DNA of 64,000 bases from Thermaerobacter sp. FW80 (GTDB lineage Bacteria > Bacillota > Sulfobacillia > Thermaerobacterales > Thermaerobacteraceae): contig NZ_CP037895.1 of the NCBI RefSeq assembly GCF_004634385.1, positions 657,245-721,244 on the forward strand, written 5' to 3'. The notes beneath the pieces were generated by a model that was not told the DNA's origin, searched no databases, and saw nothing but the letters and a program-made list of their open reading frames with translations. Positions 40,742-48,434 of this stretch are shown here, piece after piece (position 1 is the first letter of the stretch; each line of letters opens with the position of its first letter). Both the position numbers and the translations under genes were made by a program.

Positions 40742-41603
40742 CGGGGTCCCGGGCGTGGTCGGCCGGCGTGCGGCCGCGGGCGTCGCGGGCCCGGGGGTCC
40801 GCACCCCGGTCCAGCAGCCAGCGGACGGCCGCCCGCTGGCCGGCCAGCGCCGCCACGTGGAGCGGCGTGCCCTGCCAGTCGTTGCGCGCGTCCAGGCACG
40901 CGGGATCGCGCCGCAGCCACGCCTCCAGCCGCTCCAGGTCACCGAGCCCGGCGGCCGCGAAGGGACCGATGGTCGCCCCGCGCTCCACCAGGAGCCGGGC
41001 CACCTGGGGATGGCCGAAGACGATGGCCCAGTCCAGGGGGGTCTGCCCGCCCTCGCCCTGCGCGTCGATCCGCGCACCGCGGTCGAGGAGCAGGGCGGCG
41101 ACCTCGGGGTGGCCGAACCGCGCCGCGTAGTGCAGGGGCACCAGGCCCCAGCGGTTGACGGCATCGGGATCGGCCCCCAGGTCCAGCAGGCGGCCGGCCA
41201 CGTCGGTCCAGCCGTGCCGGGCCGCGTGGTGCAGGGGCGTCATGCCGTTGGGGGCCGTGGCGCGGGCCAGCTCGGGGTGCGCGTCGAGGAGCGCCCGCAC
41301 CCGGGCGCGACGGCCGTCGCGCCCGGCCCGCAGCAGGGCTGCGGCCGGCCCCTCGGCGGCCGCCGCGTCCTGTCGCCGCCCCGCGGCGACAGGACGCGCG
41401 GGCTCTGGCGGGGCGGCGCCCGTCGCCGCCGTCCCGGCCCGGGCTGCCCCCGGTCCAGCCGCCGGCTCGCCCCCATCCCCCGCCGCACCCCGCGGCGGGG
41501 CGCCCCCGCCCGGCCACGGGGCATCCCCATCCGGCCGCGGGGCATCCCCCTCCCGCGGGAGGACACCTGGCTCCCTCTCTCCCCTGCCCGGTTCTCCGCG
41601 CAC
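40698..41603 (-). CDS. Ankyrin-repeat protein
   Basis: Protein-interaction repeat protein of unknown partner. The 301-residue product has a low-complexity N-terminal third (Gly/Pro/Ala-rich) and five to six ankyrin repeats from about 115 to 285, with NGMTPLHHAARHGWTDVAGR, WGLVPLHYAARFGHPEVAAL, GQTPLDWAIVFGHPQVARLL and QGTPLHVAALAGQRAAVRWL. No signal peptide or other domain is seen. The GTG at 41603 has GGGAGG seven bases upstream; the frame is open further upstream through repeats. It converges on and overlaps the speE-like gene by 44 bases. Confidence 0.82.
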   Translation of the reverse strand: MRGEPGRGEREPGVLPREGDAPRPDGDAPWPGGGAPPRGAAGDGGEPAAGPGAARAGTAATGAAPPEPARPVAAGRRQDAAAAEGPAAALLRAGRDGRRARVRALLDAHPELARATAPNGMTPLHHAARHGWTDVAGRLLDLGADPDAVNRWGLVPLHYAARFGHPEVAALLLDRGARIDAQGEGGQTPLDWAIVFGHPQVARLLVERGATIGPFAAAGLGDLERLEAWLRRDPACLDARNDWQGTPLHVAALAGQRAAVRWLLDRGADPRARDARGRTPADHARDPVIRRWLGRSPGPAA

Positions 41604-42064
41604 TGCGTCGCCTCCCTCGCCTGCCGCCGGGACGCACCGGGACGAGCCGTCCCCGCCGGGACGGCCCCGCACCGCGCGGCCGGGGCCCGGGCTGGGGCCG
41701 GGCTCGCCGCGCCCGGGCCGTGCCGGCCGGTCCCGGTCGTCGCGCCGCGGCGCCACGGCAGCAGCGGCTGGGCGCCGGCCCGGCGGATGTCGTCCGTACT
41801 GGGCGCCCGACGGGCGCCCGGCACGGACGACCGCTGGACGCTCCGGATGGGGTCCCGCTCCCGGCCGCCCCGTGCCCCGGATGCGGTCTCGCTGCCGGCT
41901 CCATGCCCCGTGCCCCGGATGCGGTCCCGCTCCCGGCTCCATGCTAAGGTCCGGGCCGCCCACGGGGAAGACGGGCGGCCCGGGTCCTCGGCCGGCCGCG
42001 GTGCGCGCACCGGGCGGGCGCAGCGGGGAGACGACCTGGCGTAGGTCGCCGGGCGGGTGATCCC
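41604..42064. other. Divergent intergenic region with repeats
   Basis: About 460 bases between the ankyrin gene (minus) and the permease (plus). It contains an imperfect hairpin near 41789-41828 (arms of about 18 bases) and the tandem repeat at 41840-41946. No clear sigma-A promoter is visible in either direction. Confidence 0.5.
41840..41946. repeat. Tandem repeat, 38-base unit, about 2.5 copies
   Basis: Two near-identical units start at 41871 and 41909 (CGTGCCCCGGATGCGGTC, then CGGCTCCATG), preceded by a partial unit from about 41840. It ends about 120 bases upstream of the permease start. Confidence 0.75.
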
Positions 42065-43801
42065 ATGGAACGGGGCCAGGGGCTCACCAGCGGCCAGATG
42101 ACGATGCTCGCCCTCGGCAGCGCCATCGGCGGCGCCTTCTTCCTCGGGTCGGCGGTGGCCATCCGCAGCGCGGGTCCCGCGGTGCTGCTGGGCTTCGCCG
42201 TGGGCGGCCTCGTCGTCTACGTGGTGCTGATGGCCCTCGCCGACCTGACGCTGGAGGACCCGGCCCCCGGTTCCTTCCGCGACTACGCCCAGCGGGCCTT
42301 CGGCCCGCTGGCCGGCTTCGTGGTGGGTTGGGTGTACTGGGCCGGGCTGGCCCTGGCGATGTCCAGCGAGGCCACGGCGGCGGCCGTGTTCCTCCGCACC
42401 TGGTGGCCCGACGCCTCCGGACCCGTGCTGGCCACCGCCATCGTGCTGGCGGTGACGGGCCTGAACCTCTTGGGCGCGCGCCAGCTGGCGCGCCTGGAGG
42501 GCGTGCTGGCGGGCATCAAGCTGCTGGCGGTGGTGGGGTTCATCCTGGTGGCGGGAAGCCTGATCGCCGGGCTGTGGCCCGGGCGCGCACCCGTGGGGTG
42601 GGGCGCCCTGGCCCGGGAGCCCTGGGTGGCCGGGGGCGGGCGCGGATTGCTGGGCGCCATGCTGGTGGTCATGTTCACGTACGCGGGCACGGAGGTCATC
42701 GGGCTGGCGGCGCCGTCGGCGCGGGACCCGCGGCGCACGGTGCTGCGGGCGGCGCGGCGCACCGCCCTGGCCCTGGCGGGCCTCTACGTCGTGGCGGTGG
42801 GCAGCCTGCTGCCGCTGATCCCGACGGCGCGCCTGGACGTGTCGGCCAGCCCGCTGGTGGCCGCCCTGGCGGCCCACGGGCTCGGGACCACCTCGCGCCT
42901 GGTGAATGGCGTGCTGGTGACCGCGATCCTCTCGACCATGCTGGCCGTGATGTTCAGCTTGGGCCGCGTGCTGCGGTCCCTGGCCGAGGACGGCATGGGG
43001 CCCACCTGGCTGGTGGACCCCGGGACGGTGCCGCGCCGCGGGATCGTCTTCTCGGGGGCCGCCATGCTGGGCGGCGTCGCGCTGGGGTACGTGGTGCCCC
43101 GTCAGGTCTACGTGTTCCTGGTCAGCGCCGGCGGGTTCGCCCTGCTGCTGGTCTACGGCAGCATCGTCGCCGCCCACTGGCGGCTGCGGGCCGACGCGGC
43201 GCCAGGGGCGAGGCTGGTGCCCGCCTTCCCCTGGAGCAACGCCCTGGTGCTGCTCCTGGTGCTCGCCGTGCTGGCCGGCATGCCCCTGGTGCCCGGCCAG
43301 GGGATGGGACTGGCGGCCGGCCTCGCCTTGACCGCGCTGGCGGCCGGGGTCTACGGGCTGCGGCGGCGCGGCGGCCGCCGGCCGGCAGGGCGCGGGACGC
43401 GGCGCGGTGCAGACGCGGCGAGCCGCCGGCCCGCCGATGACCGTGCCCCGGCTGCGGCCGGGACGCCGGCGGCGACCCCGGCGCCCGCGGGCGTCCGCCT
43501 GCCGAAGGCCGACCCGGCCCCGGCGCCGGCCTGGGACCTCGGGCAGGAGCTGGCACCCCCGACCCGTCAGCCGACGGCCCCAGCGCCCGCTCCGGCGCAG
43601 CCGGCCCGGCAGCCGGCGCGCCCGGCCGGGAGCGGCGCCCGGCCGACGCCGGCTGCGCCCGCCCCATCCCGAGGCGCGGGAGCAGCGGGCGGCGGGGGCG
43701 GCGGGCCGGCCCGCGGCGAGCGTGGTGCCACCGGAGGCGAGGGACAGCCGCACCGCCCGCGGCGCACCGCCCCTCGGCCCCCGCACCGGCGGACCCGTTA
43801 G
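42065..43801 (+). CDS. APC-superfamily amino acid permease
   Basis: Membrane transporter of the amino acid-polyamine-organocation family; the substrate is unknown. The N-terminus LTSGQMTMLALGSAIGGAFFLGS matches the conserved first helix with the GSxIGxGxF motif, and about 12 hydrophobic helices run to about 435. Residues about 440-578 are a Pro/Ala/Arg-rich tail with no helix, unusual for the family; a start or stop error is possible but the frame is unbroken. The ATG at 42065 has GGGTGAT upstream. It is on the plus strand near the speE-like gene, which makes a polyamine-related substrate conceivable but unproven. Confidence 0.85.
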   Translation: MERGQGLTSGQMTMLALGSAIGGAFFLGSAVAIRSAGPAVLLGFAVGGLVVYVVLMALADLTLEDPAPGSFRDYAQRAFGPLAGFVVGWVYWAGLALAMSSEATAAAVFLRTWWPDASGPVLATAIVLAVTGLNLLGARQLARLEGVLAGIKLLAVVGFILVAGSLIAGLWPGRAPVGWGALAREPWVAGGGRGLLGAMLVVMFTYAGTEVIGLAAPSARDPRRTVLRAARRTALALAGLYVVAVGSLLPLIPTARLDVSASPLVAALAAHGLGTTSRLVNGVLVTAILSTMLAVMFSLGRVLRSLAEDGMGPTWLVDPGTVPRRGIVFSGAAMLGGVALGYVVPRQVYVFLVSAGGFALLLVYGSIVAAHWRLRADAAPGARLVPAFPWSNALVLLLVLAVLAGMPLVPGQGMGLAAGLALTALAAGVYGLRRRGGRRPAGRGTRRGADAASRRPADDRAPAAAGTPAATPAPAGVRLPKADPAPAPAWDLGQELAPPTRQPTAPAPAPAQPARQPARPAGSGARPTPAAPAPSRGAGAAGGGGGGPARGERGATGGEGQPHRPRRTAPRPPHRRTR

Positions 43802-44020
43802 GGCCTGCGGCCCCGGCTCCTGCAGCACCGCCGCGCCCGCTGGAGTTCCCGCTGCTGGGCCTCCCGGCGACCCGACCGGGTGCGGCGGGGACCGAGCACC
43901 GGGGGCCGGACGGGGCCGGCTGCCCGCACCGGATTCCGTCGGCGCCGGGCGCCTTCGCCCCAGGCGCACCCCGCGCCCCCATCCGGGAATGGCGTGCCGC
44001 TCCGGGCACCGCTGCCTGAA

Positions 44021-44200
44021 CGGTTCCACGCCCGCCGCAAGGCCGGGAGCGTCCACGGCACCTCCCCACCCTCACCCCGGGCGCGGGCTTGGCGGCGCTC
44101 CTTCGCCAGGGCAAGACCCCAGGTTGCAGGCCAAGCGGCCGGCGCCCCCACGGAGGCCAGCGCCCGGCGCTGGCGAGGCGTGGGGTAGGGCGCAGCGGTC
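44021..44200 (-). pseudogene. Decayed TnpB-like fragment (N-terminal)
   Basis: On the minus strand the frame gives YPTPRQRRALASVG, then WGLALAKERRQARARG and EVPWTLPALRRAWNR, closely matching the first about 60 residues of IS200/IS605 or IS607 TnpB proteins. Between them, the expected GAARFAWNWG reads as GAGRLACNLG in another frame, so at least two frameshifts are present. The catalytic RuvC part, zinc finger and a matching transposase are missing. A second, shorter relic with a 17-base identical core lies at 29939-30030. Confidence 0.6.
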
Positions 44201-44444
44201 CGCCTGCGACCCGCGCGCATGAGGAAGCCCCGAGACCATCCAGGACATCGGACCTGAAGGACCAGAAGATGCGTGCTCGGACAGCGAACCGGCGGGGGAG
44301 GGCATGCCCAGCAGTCCTCCGATGGGACGCCATCGCCCTGGTCCATCCCGGTCCAGCATCGCGGGGGCCGGCGGGGCGCGGCGGGGCGCAGGCGGTGGGC
44401 CGTGGTAGCGGGCGGGGGCGGTGCACGCCCAGCGCCGGACACGC

Positions 44445-44498
44445 GAAGGCTCCTGGCGGCACCGCGGCGTGTGCCGCCGCGTGCCGCCAGGAGCCTTC
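44445..44498 (-). terminator. Hairpin after tRNA-Lys
   Basis: Perfect 17-base arms around a 20-base inner part that can pair further, 14 bases beyond the 3' end of tRNA-Lys on the minus strand. No U-tract follows. Probable 3' end of the tRNA transcript. Confidence 0.6.
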
Positions 44499-44511
44499 CA
44501 TCGCCGCCCGG

Positions 44512-44584
44512 TGGGCCATGAGGGAGTCGAACCCCCAACACCCCGGTTAAAAGCCGGGTGCTCTGCCAGTTGAGCTAATGGCCC
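44512..44584 (-). tRNA. tRNA-Lys(TTT)
   Basis: Acceptor GGGCCAT/ATGGCCC, D-arm GCTC/GAGC, anticodon stem CCCGG/CCGGG around CTTTTAA (anticodon TTT), and T-loop TTCGACT. The discriminator is A; CCA is not encoded. Confidence 0.95.
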
Positions 44585-44592
44585 TCCACCTG

Positions 44593-44663
44593 CTGGGGCG
44601 GCAGGATTCGAACCTGCGATCGAGGATCCAAAGTCCCCTGCCTTACCGCTTGGCTACGCCCCA
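44593..44663 (-). tRNA. tRNA-Gln(TTG)
   Basis: Starts with T, pairing TGGGGCG/CGCCCCA as usual for tRNA-Gln. The anticodon stem GGGGA/TCCTC surrounds CTTTGGA (anticodon TTG), and the T-loop is TTCGAAT. The discriminator is G. It lies nine bases before tRNA-Lys. Confidence 0.94.
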
Positions 44664-44736
44664 CCGTGGTCCGTGCGCGTGCGGCGCGCCCACCGTGCGG
44701 CCCGCTTCGCTCCCGAATGACGGGCGCCATGGCAAC

Positions 44737-44771
44737 CGGCGGCTCGGAACGCGCCGCGTTCCGAGCCGCCG
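44737..44771 (-). terminator. Hairpin between tRNA-His and tRNA-Gln
   Basis: Perfect 15-base arms around CGCCG, five bases past the tRNA-His 3' end. No U-tract. It may end part of the transcripts or mark a processing site, since no separate promoter is obvious for tRNA-Gln and tRNA-Lys. Confidence 0.55.
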
Positions 44772-44776
44772 TCGTG

Positions 44777-44851
44777 GGTGACTGAGGGGATTCGAACCCC
44801 CGACCTCCAGGGCCACAACCTGGCGCTCTAACCAACTGAGCTACAGCCACC
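44777..44851 (-). tRNA. tRNA-His(GTG)
   Basis: Acceptor GTGGCTG/CAGTCAC with the extra 5' G (G-1) opposite C73 that marks tRNA-His. The anticodon stem CCAGG/CCTGG surrounds TTGTGGC (anticodon GTG), and the T-loop is TTCGAAT. Confidence 0.95.
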
Positions 44852-44915
44852 ACGCAACGCCTGCGCACCATCGCCGCGCCTGCCGCGGTCGAGGGCTGCC
44901 CGCGGGCGGTGCGCC

Positions 44916-44966
44916 GCCGGTACCGGGCCTGCCCGCCGCGCCGCGCCGGTACCGGGCCTGCCCGCC
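44916..44966. repeat. Direct repeat, two 22-base copies, period 29
   Basis: GCCGGTACCGGGCCTGCCCG occurs at 44916 and 44945, each continuing CC. It lies in the tRNA leader between the promoter at 45022 and tRNA-His. Each copy contains GGTACC and the palindrome CCGGTACCGG. Confidence 0.8.
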
Positions 44967-45021
44967 CCGCCGCGAGCAGGGCGGCTTGCCGCGAGGCGGC
45001 CGACGTGCGCCGGCCCTCCCC

Positions 45022-45030
45022 ATCATAGCA
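45022..45030 (-). promoter_or_regulatory. Extended -10 promoter for tRNA-His/Gln/Lys
   Basis: TGCTATGAT on the minus strand (TG-N plus TATGAT), about 170 bases before tRNA-His. No consensus -35 box, as expected for an extended -10 promoter. Confidence 0.55.
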
Positions 45031-45116
45031 CAACCCGCCTGGATCGAGCACGACCGGCGTGCGCCGGGGGCCCGCCGGGGCGCCCGCACCCGTTCCATCC
45101 CGGCAAGACCCGATGG

Positions 45117-45188
45117 CGCGCCCGGAGGGATTTGAACCCCCGACCCACCGCTTAGAAGGCGGTCGCTCTTCCGCTGAGCTACGGGCGC
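45117..45188 (-). tRNA. tRNA-Arg(TCT)
   Basis: Acceptor GCGCCCG/CGGGCGC, D-arm GCTC/GAGC, anticodon stem ACCGC/GCGGT around CTTCTAA (anticodon TCT), and T-loop TTCAAAT. The discriminator is G. Confidence 0.95.
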
Positions 45189-45218
45189 GGGCCGGCGCCG
45201 CGCCGCGGCGCCCTGCTG

Positions 45219-45289
45219 AGCGGGAGACGGGAATCGAACCCGCGTCACCGGCTTGGAAGGCCGGCGCTCTACCATTGAGCTACTCCCGC
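45219..45289 (-). tRNA. tRNA-Gly(TCC)
   Basis: Acceptor GCGGGAG/CTCCCGC, identical to that of tRNA-Gly(GCC) at 39411. The anticodon stem CCGGC/GCCGG surrounds CTTCCAA (anticodon TCC), and the T-loop is TTCGATT. The discriminator is T. Confidence 0.95.
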
Positions 45290-45303
45290 GCGCACCGGTC
45301 GTG

Positions 45304-45375
45304 TCGGGGCGGGCGGATTCGAACCGCCGACCTCTTGCTCCCAAAGCAAGCGTGCTGCCCCTGCACCACGCCCCG
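45304..45375 (-). tRNA. tRNA-Pro(TGG)
   Basis: Acceptor CGGGGCG/CGCCCCG, anticodon stem CTTGC/GCAAG around TTTGGGA (anticodon TGG), and T-loop TTCGAAT. The discriminator is A. It is the first tRNA after the promoter in the 3' end of the pyrophosphatase gene. Confidence 0.95.
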
Positions 45376-45388
45376 CCGCACCGCGCCG

Positions 45389-46093
45389 TCACTTAACTAT
45401 ACCGTCCACCAGCCAGGCTCGCAACGCCGGCAGCAGCGCCCGCAGCGCCCGGCTGCGGTGGCTGACGCGGTTCTTGGCCTCGAGGCCGGCCTCGGCGAAG
45501 GTCATGCCGAGTTCGTCCGACAGGAACAGCGGGTCGTAGCCGAAGCCCCCTGTACCCCGGGGCGCCTCCAGGATCCGGCCCCGGGTCTCGCCCTCGGCCC
45601 ACGTCCAGCGGCCGTCGGGCAGGGCCAGGACGACCACGGCCCGGAACCGCGCCGTGCGCCGCTCCGCGGGGACCCCCGCCAGCTCCGCCAGCAGTCGCGC
45701 GTTGTTGGCCGCGTCGGTGGCATCGGGTCCCGCATAGCGGGCGGAGTGCACGCCGGGCCTTCCGCCCAGGGCGTCCACGCACAGGCCGGAGTCGTCGGCC
45801 AGGGCCGGCAGGCCGGTCTGCCGGGCCACGGCCACGGCCTTGAGGCGCGCGTTCTCGAGGAAGGTGGCCCCCGTCTCCTCCGGCAGGACCACCGTCGGGA
45901 AGGCGTCGAGGGTGGTGACCGCCAAGGGCAGCCCCGCCGCCGCCAGCAGCCGCTCCAGCTCGCGCACCTTGCCGCGATTGCGCGTGGCCAGCACCAGGCG
46001 ACCGGCGGCCCGCGAGCCGGGCGCCGCGGGTTCCGGGGCCTCCGGCCGCCGGCGGTCGCCGTCTGCACTTGCGCCCCTCGGGTGGGTGTCCAA
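45389..46093 (-). CDS. rdgB: ITP/XTP/dITP pyrophosphatase
   Basis: RdgB/HAM1-family enzyme that hydrolyses inosine and xanthosine triphosphates to keep them out of nucleic acids. The body begins [18 protein letters not shown] and has the catalytic [40 protein letters not shown] and [11 protein letters not shown] signatures. A TTG at 46093 preceded by GGGGAGG (eight-base spacing) is chosen (234 residues); the first 35 residues are variable. A longer GTG start at 46168 lacks a ribosome binding site. The 3' end contains the tRNA-Pro promoter. Confidence 0.94.
   Translation of the reverse strand: MDTHPRGASADGDRRRPEAPEPAAPGSRAAGRLVLATRNRGKVRELERLLAAAGLPLAVTTLDAFPTVVLPEETGATFLENARLKAVAVARQTGLPALADDSGLCVDALGGRPGVHSARYAGPDATDAANNARLLAELAGVPAERRTARFRAVVVLALPDGRWTWAEGETRGRILEAPRGTGGFGYDPLFLSDELGMTFAEAGLEAKNRVSHRSRALRALLPALRAWLVDGIVK
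45396..45424 (-). promoter_or_regulatory. tRNA-Pro/Gly/Arg promoter
   Basis: TTGCGA (45424-45419), a 17-base spacer and TATAGT (45401-45396) on the minus strand. The -35 and most of the spacer lie inside the last codons of the pyrophosphatase gene, whose stop is at 45389. Confidence 0.7.
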
Positions 46094-46318
46094 GGCCGTC
46101 GCCTCCCCTTCGGGATCCCGCCGTCCTGCAGCCGCTGCCGCCCGCATCCCGGCGGTCGGCCATGGCACACGGGCCAGGCGGGGTCCTGGCGGGTCGCGCC
46201 CGCCACCGCCGCCGCGGCCGCCGCGGGCCAGCCGGCAGGCCCTGCGGCACGCTCCCGCGCCCGGATCCGAGGCCGGCCCCGGCTCCCGCCCGGAGGCCGG
46301 CGCGGCCCGACGCGCCCG

Positions 46319-47704
46319 CTACGCCACCCGGACGAGACCGGCCTTGAGGATCTTCAAGGCCGCCAACCGGTCGACCTCCGCCAGCAGGCCGGCGTGGCTG
46401 AGCAGGTAGTCGCCGTCGACCCACAGGGCGGCCCGGCGCGGCCTGAGCACCGGCCCGTTCCCCGCCGGGTCGAGGGCGGCGGCGAGGATGCGGGCCGGGT
46501 CAGGCGCATGGCGGAAGATGCCCCCCGTCCCGATGACGTGCCCGACCGACCGCAGGTCCTTGCCGTGCTGGACCCAGCGCCGCCCGTGGGGCGTGACCAG
46601 GGGCTCCCGCCGGCCGGCGTGCCGCTCCACCGCCACCCGTACCGCCGCCCGGGCCAGCTCCTGATCCGCCTCCTGCTCCGCCGGTTCGTCCGGCCCGGGG
46701 ACGAAGGGGGGATCCGCCGCCCGGCGACGGGCGCGGCGCCGCCACGTCTCGGCCTCGCCGCCCGCCTGCACCAGGCCGGCGGCCTCCACCAGCGAGGGGG
46801 CGCCGTGGCGCAGGCCCAGGTCCCCCTCCACGGTGCGCTGGCTGCGAGGTGGCGGCAGCCCGCGCAGCACCGTCTTGCCGTCGGTGGGCCGGCCGTCGGC
46901 GACGGAGTGGACGTCGGTGGTGGCGCCGCCGACGTCGACCACCAGCAGCTCCCCCAGGCCGGCGGCGTCGCCGGCCCCCTCCGCCAGCAGCTCGGCCCCG
47001 CGCAGGGCCGCCGCCGGCGTGGGCATCAGGATGGCCCCGAGGCGCGCCTCCACCGTCCGCCACCCGCGGGCCACCACGATGCGCTCCATGAAGACGCGGC
47101 GGATCGCCTCCCGCGCCGGCTCCACCTGGATGGTGTCCAGCCGCGGCAGCACGTTGGCGACCACCACCGCCTGCTTGCCGGCGCGCTCCAGGATCGCGGC
47201 CGCCTCGGGCGCGGCCTCCCGGTTCCCCGCCACCACCACCGCGGCGGCCGTGGGGCACCGGGCCAGGGCGCGGGCGAGATCCAGCAGCGCCGTGCGGTTG
47301 CCGCCGTCGGTGCCGCCCGCCAGGAGCACGATCTCCGGATCCAGCGCGGCTAGCCGGTCCAGGTCGGCCGGCCCGAGGGTGCCGCTGAAGGTGGCCAGGA
47401 CCCGCGCCCCGGCGCCCAGCGCGGCGCGCCGGGCCGCCTCGGCGGTCAGCCCGGGCACGAGGCCGACGGCCACCATGCGCAGGCCCCCGCCGGCGCTGGA
47501 GCAGGCCAGCCGGTGGTGAAAGGGCGGCAGCGGGGCGCCGTAGGCCCGCTCCAGCGCGGCCAGGGCGGCGTCCAGCCCGTGCTCCAGGCCGGTGGCGTAG
47601 GTGGTGGGCGCCTCGGCCCGCGCCAGCAGGCGCGGTTCGTCCAGGTCGACGGCGGCCACCTTGGTGAAGGTGCTGCCGAAGTCGACCAGCAGGGCGGCGT
47701 TCAT
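46319..47704 (-). CDS. MutL/GlmL-family protein
   Basis: Member of the GlmL/MutL family, ASKHA ATPase-like proteins encoded with the B12-dependent glutamate mutase or ornithine aminomutase and thought to reactivate or chaperone them. The 461 residues start LLVDFGSTFTKVAAVDLD (ATP phosphate-1 type), have EIVLLAGGTDGGN near 125, VVDVGGATTDVHSV near 255 and VIGTGGIFRHAPDP near 400. The ATG at 47704 has GAGGAGG six bases upstream. No mutase subunit is visible nearby, so it is an orphan here. This is not the DNA mismatch-repair MutL. A GGACGAACCGG motif lies within it (46681-46691), giving a Pro/Glu-rich insert. Confidence 0.87.
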   Translation of the reverse strand: MNAALLVDFGSTFTKVAAVDLDEPRLLARAEAPTTYATGLEHGLDAALAALERAYGAPLPPFHHRLACSSAGGGLRMVAVGLVPGLTAEAARRAALGAGARVLATFSGTLGPADLDRLAALDPEIVLLAGGTDGGNRTALLDLARALARCPTAAAVVVAGNREAAPEAAAILERAGKQAVVVANVLPRLDTIQVEPAREAIRRVFMERIVVARGWRTVEARLGAILMPTPAAALRGAELLAEGAGDAAGLGELLVVDVGGATTDVHSVADGRPTDGKTVLRGLPPPRSQRTVEGDLGLRHGAPSLVEAAGLVQAGGEAETWRRRARRRAADPPFVPGPDEPAEQEADQELARAAVRVAVERHAGRREPLVTPHGRRWVQHGKDLRSVGHVIGTGGIFRHAPDPARILAAALDPAGNGPVLRPRRAALWVDGDYLLSHAGLLAEVDRLAALKILKAGLVRVA

Positions 47705-47903
47705 CGGCATCCTCCTCGGGACGGCGTCCCCTGGAGCCGGTGGCGCTGCCCATAAGCCCCTGACGCCCGGTCCGGGCGCGCGGCAGGGTCTGGGCGCCGG
47801 TCCCGCCGCACGGCGGCACCTGGGCGGCGGTCCTACCGCGCGCGGTGGCGCTCGCGCGCCCGACCCGCCGCGCAGCGGCGCCCCCTCGCCGGGACCCGCC
47901 GGC

Positions 47904-48434
47904 TCACTTGCCCTTGCGCACGAACCCGCGGACGCCGCCGATGGCGCGGCGCGTGTCGAGGACGGTGACGAAGGCGTGGGGCTCGCGCTGCCGCAGGATC
48001 TCCAGCAGTTGCGGCAGGGCCTTGCGCTCCACCGTGATCAGCAGCACGGTGCGCTGCCCCTCGCGCCCCTGTCCCTCCAGCTCGGTCACGCCGTAGCCCT
48101 GACGGCGCAGGTCGTCGGCCAGGAAGCGGCCGCCGCTGCCATGGGGCACCACCTGGACCATCTCCACCCCCAGGGCCAGCCGCTCCTCCAGCAGGCCGCC
48201 CAGGTAGCTGCCGGTGGCGAACCCCAAGGCGTAGAAGACCAGGGTCAGCGGCCGCTCGTGCAGGCGTTCCACCACGAATCCCAGGGCGAGGATGTAGATC
48301 GTCACCTCGAAGAGCCCGACCACCGAGCCCAGCAGCCGCTGCCCGCGGAAGACCAGCATGAGCCGCAGGGTGCTGAGGCTGACGTCGGCGACCCGCGCCA
48401 GGAACACCAGCGCGTAGCTCAGGACCGGGTCCAT
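47904..48434 (-). CDS. DUF2179 membrane protein (YebE/UPF0316-like)
   Basis: Small membrane protein of unknown function with two to three helices (about 5-25, 35-55, 60-80) and a C-terminal soluble DUF2179 domain (about 100-176), with VTELEGQGREGQRTVLLITVERK. The same domain occurs in YitT-family proteins, where it may bind a ligand. The 176-residue size matches the UPF0316 group. The ATG at 48434 lies 16 bases inside the end of dinB, so the two overlap. Confidence 0.85.
   Translation of the reverse strand: MDPVLSYALVFLARVADVSLSTLRLMLVFRGQRLLGSVVGLFEVTIYILALGFVVERLHERPLTLVFYALGFATGSYLGGLLEERLALGVEMVQVVPHGSGGRFLADDLRRQGYGVTELEGQGREGQRTVLLITVERKALPQLLEILRQREPHAFVTVLDTRRAIGGVRGFVRKGK

Larger units (their letters stand above)
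43802..44511. other. Gene-poor stretch between permease and tRNA-Lys
   Basis: About 700 bases between convergent units. It holds the TnpB-like relic (44021-44200), a slightly less G+C-rich patch (44220-44340) in which I could not recognise an RNA gene, and the hairpin after tRNA-Lys (44445-44498). Confidence 0.5.

Noticed and set aside
44220-44340. RNase P RNA, SRP RNA or a riboswitch in the less G+C-rich patch
   Set aside because: I looked on both strands for the GAGGAAAGTCC, GGAAGCAGCC and common riboswitch core motifs and did not find them.
43798-44541. 247-codon minus-strand gene across this gap
   Set aside because: It runs through tRNA-Lys and changes character along its length; only the short TnpB-like part is recognisable, and that needs frame changes.
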